The translations under genes were made by a program, and so were the position numbers. Below the pieces are notes generated by a model, which saw only the letters and a list, made by a program, of their open reading frames with translations, was not told the DNA's origin and searched no databases. A stretch of 64,000 nt of DNA from Lepidurus packardi (taxonomy: Eukaryota; Arthropoda; Branchiopoda; Notostraca; Triopsidae), in assembly GCA_023053545.1 (NCBI GenBank), contig JAKZAN010000002.1, positions 11,218,790-11,282,789 on the forward strand, read 5' to 3'. This document shows positions 12,901-23,887 of the stretch, one piece after another; within the stretch, counting starts at the first letter, position 1; each line of letters begins with the position of its first letter.

Positions 12901-15759
12901 TGACTAATGTCTTTAATGAAACAATAATCCTAATAATCTACTAATGGTGGAGCTCCACTAATGAGAATGCCCAACTAATGATCCATGACCGCGTACATAA
13001 GTGGCAGCATGTCAGCAGCCATCATCTTATCCGGATTATATGAAAGGATCACTGAATAAATTCACGAAAAAAAAATTCTATACAGAAGAGTTTTGATTAG
13101 AGACTTGTTGTGCATAGTAAGCGAGAGCAAATTCTGGATGGAAAATCCAAAGAAAACTCATCCTTTTTTGTTTTCTTTTTGAACTTCATAGGTTATGCTG
13201 CTGCAGCTTTGTTGGCGCTCATCTTCGCCGTGCCCTTTTCTGGCCGAATATTGTTACACAATGAAGTGGGGCCATGGACGAACTTCGCCCAAGCTTTCTT
13301 TCACACACACTTGGAATTATTCTTAGGAAACGCCTGCCTCGGTAACTAAGGATCATGCCATGTCCCGTGTTCTGTAGTAGATTTTGTGGGTTCCGTTCTA
13401 TAAAAGCTCGCTAAATCTTTCGCTTGCGTCAGTCATGATTCATTTTAGTGCCATATTGCTTCAGAAACCAGAGATTAATTGTCAGTTCAAACTGCTTCAC
13501 CTGGCAACACGCGAGCGTCACAGAGGTATACATAACTGCGCATTGCGAGCGTACTTTACACCTGGCTCAAAAGATAAAAGTTCGCTAACGAGAAATAAAA
13601 TGCGACAGTTAAGAAAAAACATGAGAATTTACCTTAATCCGGCAAAAAAGAAGCTCTCTTTTGTGTAACAAAACCAACGATGTGCCTCATATTGAAAGAA
13701 AGAAAAAAAAAAAAGGACGAATCTGTTTAAGCCGTTAGATTTAGGTAGGCTCCCCCGTCACATGCCGGTTGGACGTGTGCAGCGGGATGGCCGTGTCCTA
13801 CCAACAGTCTGTGTAATGGAATGGGTTTTTTTTCTTCTCCTCGAGCAGGGATTTCGGTCTTCATGCTAGTTGCCCTGTCCATCGAGAGATATCTGGCTGT
13901 CTGTCGACTAGGGCGTGGCCGATCTTTACCTGCTCAGCAAGTTCCACTGCTGGCGACGGCTTTAGCTGTATTGGCCTTAATTCTGTACATCCCTTACTTA
14001 TTCCGAGCTACAATTCTCACATGTCCCGGCCCTGATGGAAAGCCTAGCTATAAAAAGCAAGAACATCCCTCCTTTGCGCATTCTTCCTGGTGGGCCGTGT
14101 ATCTCTGGGTCCTGGAGATCGTCTTCAAAGTGAGTGCAATTTTTTTTATTTTTTAGTTCTAGCCCCTGGATCCTTTAGGCTTTAAAGAAGTATGAAACCA
14201 AGCTGAAGTTTGAAAAAGGGATTGAGGCCCTTCCCTAGCTACCATTCGCGTACCATTCGAGTAAGGTTCTGGCGACGAAAACTGAATGGCTTTTCGCGAG
14301 AGAGGTTAGTTGTTGTTTTTTAATATACGTCCAGGCTTCGAGCTCAGATATAGAAGCCTTTTCCTTTCTTCCGACATTTGAAGAAATAAATGCTTACACA
14401 ATAAAGAAAACGAATCTTAAAAATAAAGAAAAAAGGCGGGACACTTCTGCGGTATGTTGCGTTGAAGACCTATAAAAAGACTTAATCTAATTTGCTATAG
14501 TAAATTACCCTCCCTTGTCTCGTAACAAAAAGATATTGCAGCATAATCCTGCAGTTTCTTGGTTTTCTTTCTTACTGGCATGCCAACGAGCTTTAATTAG
14601 CCGTAATGACTTTGGCTGACGGAGCAACGATACCAGCTAGGCTTAAATAAACTTTACTATTTTCTTAACTATTCTCAAAACTTTCTTCCTGTGCAGACAC
14701 GAAGTTCTTTAGACTCTTCGAAGATTTTAAAATATTTGTTTTTACTGCTTGTAAAGCTTTCGTCAATTTCAGTACTTCCCTTTTTATGGAAGAATAAGTA
14801 ATGAGCGAATATTTAAGTATTAGATTAGACGGTACCTTTTTAATAATTAGTACGAGTAGTCTGAAGTACCTTGCAGTAAACTTGGGCTCATATTAATGCA
14901 AACTAGTTTCTAGAATGCTGGTGGTGTTGCATAAGAATTTGTAGTACTAGTATCTGGAGGCAGATCCTGTAAGATATAGTAGGCAATGTCAAAGTGAAAG
15001 CAAATCCTCTGGAATGATAAGCAAAAACGCCTAAAGACTTTGCAGTGCCTGCAACGCAACACTTACCACTAATGACTACTTGCCTTTTTGGTTTCCATTT
15101 TCAGGTCGCTCCCATGTTGCTCGTCGCTCACTTAAATCTTTGCATAATCATCGCCTATCGCAAAACGTGCGCTAACCGGCGGAGAATGGCTCACAAACAC
15201 CACGTTACAAAGCTACCTTCATCACAACTAATCACGCCATCATCCGTCGGATCTACAAACGTCGCGGTAAATTTGAACAAACCGGCGTCCTTTTCGGGTG
15301 GCTTTGACGAAACTCGACGATATTGGGAAGAGAAAAGACTCATATTTCTGCTAGGTTCTACCTCAATCTTGTTCATTGTATGCACAACGCCACAAGTAGC
15401 TCTTAGCCTTATGATTCAAGAAGCTGTTCTGTCGAGTTACTCCTTTCAGGTAAAGACAAAAAGAGAAAAATTAGCATGTTGTCTCTTTAGACAAATAAAA
15501 GATCCTGACGACGTCATCAGGCAAGCTAAGAAATGTGTAGAATAACTCATACCATGTATTCTCATATGACTATTTTCTTATTTTATCTCTTTTTTTTTAG
15601 GTGTTTCGAGCTGTTGCCAATATCATGGAGCTAATCAATTACTCATTCACGTTCTACATCTACTGCTTGTTTTCCCGGGAGTTCCGCACTACATTTCTCC
15701 GAACTTTAAAACTTCAACCTCCACGAGAACCTAGCATGACGGCTCATACTTGTCTCTAG
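6932..15759 (+). CDS. FMRFaR: FMRFamide-receptor-like GPCR (rhodopsin family)
   Basis: Predicted 454 aa, seven-transmembrane neuropeptide receptor. Exons: 6932-7361, 13192-13341, 13849-14129, 15105-15449 and 15601-15759, total 1365 nt, phases consistent. Exon 1 gives an extracellular N-terminus with N-glycosylation sites (NMT, NSS, NWT) and TM1 ending GPAYVYMRG. Exon 2 gives TM2 and the following loop. Exon 3 carries TM3 with SIERYLAVCR (ERY in place of DRY) and TM4. Exon 4 carries TM5 and TM6 (RLIFLLGSTS, CTTPQ). Exon 5 carries TM7 (NYSFTFYIYCLFSREFR). The TM6/TM7 motifs match arthropod FMRFamide receptors. Such receptors bind RF-amide peptides and signal through G proteins in neurons and muscle. 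The ATG at 6932 is taken as the start; the next in-frame Met is 24 nt downstream. Intron 1 is about 5.8 kb, far larger than most introns here. Confidence 0.88.
7362..13191 (+). other. Large first intron of the GPCR
   Basis: About 5.8 kb. The frames inside are short and none shows a recognisable domain. The size contrasts with introns of 50-100 bp in neighbouring genes. It may hold enhancers or unrecognised repeats; nothing specific could be named. Confidence 0.5.
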
Positions 15760-18700
15760 CTATGGCTCCAGCAACGCGGCACCACATAATATAGCTGGAA
15801 TTGCTGCCAGCCGGCCGCTATTACTTCCGATGCAGCGTAAAACTACTGGTCGTTTCGCAAATGACTAGCGAGGAAAGCAATTGTACACCCCGAAAAAGAA
15901 ACACGCGTCAAAATCCAACGGTTTATACTGGAGAGATCATTAACATGATGACAAAAGCAACTGTATTCGGCTTTAGACATGGACTAGGCCAAAATTGTAC
16001 CTCTAAAACGGAAGTCCTTTTTGTAAATTATGTAAATAATTTTTGTATGTCTTAGTTATTCAGCTTGCTTTCTTGTACTGAATCTTCCTTATCTTGTAAC
16101 AATTTTGTACTAATATATATATACATATAAAAAAACAGAATCTTAGAAAACATGAGAGGAATAGGACCCCCTAAAAAATGTACTATCAAAGCAAACAATG
16201 AATTCTATTATCAAAATGCGCTGCACGCGTTTACTCGCACAAGGGAAAAATAGCGTGGATCGCTAAGACGGTTTCCTTGTCAGACGTCACCCTTTGAAAT
16301 ATGAAGTCTCCATCTTCGCTTAGCTTTCCAACGTAGACAACCATGAATCCAAGTTCAGTTATAACAGGAATGCTTGATGAATCGTCGACCAGCGTTTCTT
16401 TACCACTTAAGTTTCATATGTGTAAACTCCTCAAACTTGTGCCTCTCCTAAATCATAAAAAATCTAACAAGCTCATTTTGCTGTTTTTTCTTCTTTCATT
16501 TCTTATATACGGACCTTTTAACAAATAGAGGCATTCGTCCTGTGATACTGGTCTCGTGAAATTGCCTCGAGAAGTAATCGACTGTAAAAAGAAGTCAAAA
16601 TTTTTTAAATCAATTTGTTTACGTGACAATACAGCCGTGAATTTCTCATATTGAAGCCTATCGATTTTCTGTTTTGAGCAGTGACACCAACTTAAACGTT
16701 TTTCAGCTTCTGATAAATATAAGAAATATAACCTGGAAAAGAAATAATCAAAGGAGGCACTATATTTTAAGTTAGATGACTCCTCTTAACGTACTTTGCT
16801 TCACTGTTGATGAAAGCGGTAGAAATTATTTCTGTGGATGGGAGGTGTTGGAGGCTTGACTGTCGGTAGTAAATTTACTCACTGATGTGTGTTGGAAACT
16901 TGCCAAATATTTCCGATCATTCTGTGCGAGGTTCAGCTCTATGGTTCGCGAGTAAGCTTCAGCCAAGCGAATTTCCTTTTCGTATCAGATGTATATACTG
17001 CAAATTCCTATCGGCCAATTTCTTTTGCCAAAACCAAAATAGCCTCGCCACTCTCCTGAAAGCGGACGCCTCTGCAATAAAAGTAAGTCAATTACATTTA
17101 CGTGCACTTCAGCATTTTTGCTTTCTACTTGCTCTGCTTTGGTGCCATTCACTTGTGATTTCAGTAGAGTAAATTAAGACTCTAAACCGTGATAAATCTC
17201 ACCGTATGGTAATTTGATATTTGCTGCATGATTCTAATTATACAATCATGCAGAGACGATCCCGTGCATCAAAGGGGGACGTAATTTATCAATGCTTGTT
17301 TTGTAAACATATGTTCCTTAGACACACGCATCGGAAGCCCCAACTCGACATTTATTGCCCTACTTCCATAAACTTGGCCATATTAATGAAGTACTATGGT
17401 GACTTCGACAACAAGTAACAGTTATTTATTTCAATTTTGACCCGATAAAAAAATCCTCCCACTTAAATACACAGACATCATTATCAAGACGTTGGCGACC
17501 ATAAATGATAAAATTTGCAAGGCAAACGTGTTTACCCACTTAGGAAATAATGCTTACCCTTGATATTGTGTTAACCTCCTTCCCACAGAATGTATGTCAA
17601 TTCTTGGCACAGCCTCTTCCCAAAAGTTAGGGAGAGAGAAATTGTGTTTACTTCGCCTTACTATGCGGGTATCATTAGTCACTTTAACGAAGAAATGTGC
17701 CCCCTTTTTTGCAGAACCAGCGAAATTTACTATAGCATACGAGCCGGTTCAGCTTTCAATACACGGGACTGCAGAAAATAAGGCTCTCTGGAGATACCCA
17801 CGCTTCTTAGCCATGCACGGTTACTTAACAAGAGAAATTTAGACCGTCCTACGCCATTTCCTTTTTTTTTAAAAAAAGAGTAATATAATGAATGTCAAAC
17901 TAGACCACTTTCAAGATCAACCATTTTCACGTGAACAGAAACTTATACGCGTTTCCAGTCTTGAAGACGTAGCATCTCGTATTTTATCACATATTCCAGA
18001 ACTTTCTCCATTTATCTCGTTAGTTTCCCTTTTTTGAAAGACATGGCACTAAAACTGACCTACGCGTAGGACATTAGTTTATTTTAAAAAAAAACTTGCA
18101 ACGAGCAAATACACAATACTTGACAAATTTGACCCATTCAATGACCTCTTCCTTCTTCCTGTTACACATATGCGATCGAATTGCTCCAAGCACCATGGTC
18201 ACTGATCAATTGCTCAAGTGCACCTAGCGGAAACGCGGTAAATAAAGAAGCGGTACCGATAACGTAGGGCAATAAAAATAGTAGGGAAATTAATAATTTC
18301 TCCTTCTCTCCTGAACCGCGCACAGTTAAAGTGCCCAAACTTTCCACATGCACTGGAAGTTTGAACTTTTCTTTCTCTTTTGAATTTCCCATCAGCGATC
18401 TTCATAGGCCGGCCCTTTCACTTTTTTCACCTATAAGGGTGCGTTTGCTCACGCATTCCCTAATTCCCATTCTAATAACGGGACAACAAAAGCTTTCACT
18501 TTTTCCAAAATGTGCCACTTCAGAGGAGTTCACAAACATCCTACGCAGCATGCGGGTCATTCTGTCCAGATTCTTTTGTGCCTTATCTGGAGCAAAAATA
18601 TTTTCCTAAGAATTTGAAACCTCAAGACCCACTTTTGCAAAGAAACCGAAAATCGAATAAAAATACCAGTTGTTATTTACAACCTTGCTCTATTAAGTTC

Positions 18701-21283
18701 CGCATCGCTTGACTAGCTTGAATCATGAACTTACGATGATACGAGGGAAGGCGGCAGTAACTAGTGCAACAATTGTTAAGCTTCGTGACCGGAAATCAGT
18801 CAACACAGCTCACGCTCGAGCACTTTCTGAACATCACGCTGAATCCAATACTTCCTCATCACGCTACTCCACCCTTGCCTTAAGATATATCAATTTGCAA
18901 AAAACCCAAGACCAGCGTTGCTCTTGCGTACACCAACGCCGTCTCGCAAGACCCTTTACTGGAAACTCAAAATGACGAAAGCAAGGAGCGCAATACTGTA
19001 CTAGCAAAAAAGATCCATCACCCCTACATAACCACGCCCTATAAACCGGAACATTTACATAGACTTCAGGGTTTCGTACGTTCCTCTTATATAGACTTGC
19101 TTGCTAGTACAATATAATTCACTTACATTAGCTTAGTTTTAGCTTCTAACAAACTTTAAAAAAAAAAAAAAAACGCGGACAAGGGCGAAGAGCAAATTTT
19201 ACCCACCCATTTTGGTAAATGTGGTTGGAAATTCACGCGTGATTCCAAACTAAAACCGTCTCGAAGGTGAACACGTATATTGTCATGAGAAGACTCAGGA
19301 GTGGTCCACGCTGTTTACGAGTTATGGCAGTGAGGGAAGGAACAATGCAACACTTCGAGGCGACAGGATTGCTGTATACGTTGTCCTGCTTTCCCTGTCC
19401 ACTATATTCCACGAGTCCTTGAACCACTAACGTTAATGAACTGGTTTATCTGGCTGGCTATATAAACTAAACATAAAGCACCTTTCTTTCATGTATTTCT
19501 ACGCGGTGGCAAAATTCTCGTAAGACCAGCTTACCTCACGTGAGAAAAATGAGCAAACTGCGTCTCATTAAGGGCAATACTGGCAAACTGGTATGCTTAC
19601 TTTTCAAATTGTACGAGACTTACAGACAGTGCGTATAACGGCATTTAGAAAAGTTCAGTAGATGGAATAGGAATTCTAGGACGGTAGAGGAAAAAATATA
19701 GGCGGCTGGAAGAGAAACGGGAAAGAGGCAGATGGAGTACTTCAATTCTGGAGAAAGTGGTTAGATTGGTTTCAGTCCACAGTCTCGTGTTCCTCTTAAC
19801 ACAGCTAGACGTTTTCCTTTCTTTTTCTATACCCTATATTAAATCGAACCCAACAACCCAACAATAAGCTATCAGCACTTCAAGTACGGCGTATATGCGG
19901 AGGGGCAGAAGGCCATTCTAAACGGTATGGTGTGTGAACATCCTATGCGCCGTCATGCACGCGGACTCTTGGTACCATGCATCTGTACTAGGGGCAGTAA
20001 CTGGCAACCGAAACTTTCGCGGAGAATTATTGTTCCCGATATGGCCTGTTGTCATGTACTATGGATCCGGCATTGTTTTACGTGTAATCTATGGGTTGAA
20101 GCGTTTTCACGAGTGGTCTCCCTAGTTCGTTCGATTCCATATAATCGACAGTATTAATAGCGGAAGAAATAGATTAATAGCTCAATATGTCTAGCAAAAA
20201 GCGACTGGAAGCGTATACTCCTCATTTTCTCCACCACTGACCAATATAAAAACAGATCAATCAAACTAGGTTAGTACTGAAAAGGGCGTATCCTAGTTTC
20301 GCTCGATGTGAGGAACAAGTTCTTTCTTTTCTTGTATTTTCATTGAGGTCTGACAAAATGAAAAACTTGCTAGGGCTAAAATACTCACGCTAGGATACTA
20401 GTGAAAGGCTGGTATATCTGCTGAACTACTGATTTGGATGCATTTTAGTCTTCAGTTTGACGACGGCATCCTACATTCTATTTTGTAACCAACGCATGAC
20501 TTGATCTTCTCCCTTTCACTTTCTGTTACAGTCGCCCTAATCAGCAAGAGCAAAGACCTGTCCTCAGCGGACTATTTTCAATAGCCTGAACTTTCTCTAC
20601 AACCATAGGGAACGTAGACACGAGTCCGAGTTTAGAGAGAGAGACTCTTTATGCTGCCGAACCTACTGAACCATGCTAAAATAGACTACGGAAGAGCCTC
20701 CAACTGGCAACTATGTAATTCGTATCCAAATCCTATTGACAAGATTCCAAACCGGCATTGTCGAAAATTGCAAAACAAGAATGGCACTGGAAGAGGGCGT
20801 CCTTCAAATAAAGGATTGCGGTGTGTTTTTTTGTCATTAAAAATTATATCAACTTCCGTTCCACGACTTTTCCCATGTCACAATTTGCCAACACAATGGA
20901 TCTACCTTGACCCTTTGAAAAAAGGTGCAAGCAAATCCTCATGCTGTCATGACTCAAGGATGACGCTTGCTAAAAGAATAAAACTTTAATATAGTTGCCA
21001 TTTCTGCTTTACTTTCCATTTTGATTTTAACACAAAATGAAACCAAGTTGGTAACTTTGACCCCCCAGTTGGAAACTCAGTCCATTTGAATGTTGAAAAA
21101 TCTATAGAGGAAGCTTGTCTCGCTCAAGGCGAATTTATTTACCAACGAGCTGGGTTACTATCCCACTTCTTGGCTGGCAGCTATACAATAGGTGCCACGA
21201 AAAAGTTAACTCCAAGACCCGCCCATTGTCCGCTCACATCGAAACACCAAGTTCCTCCGAGCAAACGAACTAAGAGACGTGAG
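15760..21283. other. Gene-poor region
   Basis: About 5.5 kb containing the GPCR 3' UTR and then sequence without a supportable gene. Only frames under 115 codons occur, none with a recognisable motif. An A-run lies near 19159-19173. Confidence 0.4.
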
Positions 21284-21320
21284 TATAAAAGGTGCAGCGG
21301 TAGCAGGAAGGATGTCAGTT
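21284..21320 (+). promoter_or_regulatory. TATA box and initiator of the CPAP3 gene at 21407
   Basis: TATAAAAGG at 21284-21292, and TCAGTT at 21315-21320. The initiator A (21317) is 33 bp from the TATA start, a classical core-promoter spacing. The ATG follows 90 bp downstream at 21407. Confidence 0.7.
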
Positions 21321-21406
21321 GTGTGATCTGATTCCCCAAGCACCTGAAGATACTTGGACTTGATCAGTGTAGAATTTACCTAGCGTTTCCTCAGTGCTAT
21401 AACAGA

Positions 21407-23417
21407 ATGTCGAAGATTTTGATCGTGGCTGCCGCTTTAGTCGGCTGTGGTACGTACAAATTTGACTTTACATTTTAAGTTTCTACGAAACCTTTACCTT
21501 TACCATGCTAATTTTGAGTGCATGTTTCTCATAAGTTCAAGGTAAATTTTCTTTTAAATTTTCCTTAACTGCACACGAAAAGCACCGCACACATTCCTTA
21601 ACCGTTGACCGTAACCTTTTAATATTTCACCCAAAGAGATATTACTCCCCGTCGTGGCTGCAAACAAATTGCAGAGATTACGGTCAGAGAAAGTCAGCAA
21701 TTTTCTCTGTTCCAATTAGGTTATTTTTTATTCATTCTCTTGCGCATGAAGCATAAAATAATCGGCGACCCTTTGTCGCCCTTTGTTTTTCTAATCGCAT
21801 CTTCCCTTTTTCCCCTCAAATAGCTTAGGCTAGAGTTCAAAATGGAAAGTGAAAGGTTGCACGCTGGGGCAACAGACAAGAGAAAGGGCTAACTTACTGC
21901 ATAACGAGTTTCCTTTTTGGGTCACTTAATCAACAATACCCAGTCGGTCACTGAACTTCTTCGGGTTTGCCAGCCACCGAAAGCTGTCTACTCCTTAGGT
22001 GGTCACGCAACTTTCACCACCTTACTTTCACTTCGCATAAATTGCCAACCTTCTTCTAGCAAGAGAAATCTCAAGAGTGGCTCATGTCTTCCAAGCTTAA
22101 CCAGCATTATAATTTCCTTTGACAGCTGTGGCACAAAAGGCCTTTAACTGCCCAAAGGATAATGGCTTCTTCAGCCACGACACCTCCTGTGACAAATACT
22201 GGAAATGCGAAGATGGCGTAGCCGAATTGAAGGTTTGCGGGAATGGTTTGGCCTTTGACGATACCGACCCCAAGAATGTACGCGAAAACTGCGACTACTT
22301 ACACAATGTCGACTGCGGTGACCGTAACGATATCGGTACGTAAATCCTTACTGTGCTCCCATTCCTATTCCTGCCTCGTAAGGAAAACAAAAACATCAAA
22401 ACCTATTCTTCTGCCATTCTATTCTTCAGAAAACCCCATCAGTACTAATCACTGCCCACGATTGTACGGAGTTTTCGCTGATGAGGAGAAATGCACCGTC
22501 TTTTGGAACTGCTGGAACGGAGAAGCTAGTCGTTACGAATGTGCCCCAGGCTTGGCTTACGATCGTGAAGCTCGCGTGTGCATGTGGGCAGATCAAGTTC
22601 CCGAATGCAAAGTAGAAGGTAACATGAACCTCCTCCGTCTATAGATTATATCAGCCCAGTCAACTTACGCTTGCTATTTTGTTTTGGGTTCCTCTAAACA
22701 GAAGTAGGAAGTGGCTTCAAATGCGCCAGTGCTGCCGATTCCACCGCCGGATCTTTCACTCGTCACGCCCACCCCGATGATTGCCGCAAGTACTACGTCT
22801 GCCAAGAAGGAAGTGCTCGCGAATACGGATGTCCCTTGGGAACTGTCTTCAAGATCGGAGATGATGATGTCAGTGGCTTCTGTACCGATGCCGATGAGGT
22901 CGCTGGCTGGTATGTATAGCCCATTTGGCATTTCAAACTTACGATAAAAAAGCATGTGAAAATGCATGGCAATGATCTGTGTGCAAAAGCAAAACGCATG
23001 TCATGTAAAAAGCTTCAATCAATTAACTCGGGGTCCACCACATTGTCTTTACAGTGAGGATTACTACGGCGATTTGGACCTCAAGGCTTTGAAAGGCAGT
23101 GATGTCTTGAACGGCGTGAAAGCACCTAATAAGAGCCGCAATTAAAAAAATGCATGCAGTGACGTCTTGCTCTTCTGCCATACTTGCATGATTTGCCGCC
23201 CGTCTCTTCTAAAAAAAACAAAAAACACACTCAAAACTGCAGCATCCTAGAAGATTTCTTCGTTTCGCTCTTTCCTTGTATTCTAGCCGACAACTTCTTT
23301 TCCCTCAAAGCTCAAACAAGATAATAATTAGTTACACTTCTTTATCGCAGCGAGGATTACTACGGCGAGGTTGACCTCAAAGCTTTATCCAAATTGGGGC
23401 TCCGCAGAAGGAGGTAA
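21407..23417 (+). CDS. CPAP3/Gasp-like three-CBM14 protein with alternative last exons
   Basis: Secreted chitin-binding protein of the obstructor/Gasp type. Shared exons: 21407-21449 (signal peptide MSKILIVAAALVGC), 22126-22335, 22430-22618 and 22702-22909, each of the last three with one six-cysteine CBM14 domain. Two alternative terminal exons follow, both preceded by an acceptor in the right phase and both starting C-EDYYG. Exon 23055-23145 encodes EDYYGDLDLKALKG and 16 more residues (246-aa protein). Exon 23351-23417 encodes EDYYGEVDLKALSKLG then RRRR (238 aa). Both contain a stop, so only one can be used per transcript. The tail matches the E-D/N-Y-Y-x-x-LDLKAL end known in Gasp/obstructor proteins. 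The promoter has a TATA box. The role is organising chitin in cuticle or tracheal lining (family knowledge). Confidence 0.9.
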
Positions 23418-23649
23418 ACAATGTCCGTTTGCATCTACATACGCAATACGCGTAGAAAGTCATTCCTCTCTTCTTCTCCTACTACTGCCCCATGTTCTAC
23501 TTTCCTCTATCTTTTCCGATCAAAACAGAGTTAGCTAAGACATATTCTTCTTGAAATTTATTGTCTGAAAACGAAAACCTTTGATGGTGACATACTCGGA
23601 ATGAATGAGTGAGAAGCCCATTCGCTCAGCTGTATGTATTTTTGTACAT

Positions 23650-23655
23650 AATAAA
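23650..23655 (+). terminator. Poly(A) signal AATAAA for the CPAP3 gene
   Basis: AATAAA 233 bp after the distal stop codon. A minus-strand AATAAA (TTTATT at 23557-23562) lies inside this region and could serve the convergent GM130 gene, so the two 3' UTRs may overlap by about 100 bp. Confidence 0.5.
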
Positions 23656-23887
23656 CAATGAAAAAATTAAAACAAAGTGTGTTTTTTTTCTTTAACTGGG
23701 TGTATGCTTGCACTTCCAAATTCCATTTACCTTCACCAAGGCGTGATTGATATTGTTTTGAAAAAGCTGATAAAAACAGAAAGCTGGGGAATAACTTGCT
23801 TAGGATTGTATAAGGAATCAAACAAATTTTAGGGTGAACGTGATTCCATACACAGAAAGGAAACACTTACCAAAAATAATAACAAAA

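Noticed and set aside
20651-20989. 112-codon plus-strand frame
   Set aside because: No domain, no splice or promoter context; typical chance frame in the gene-poor stretch.
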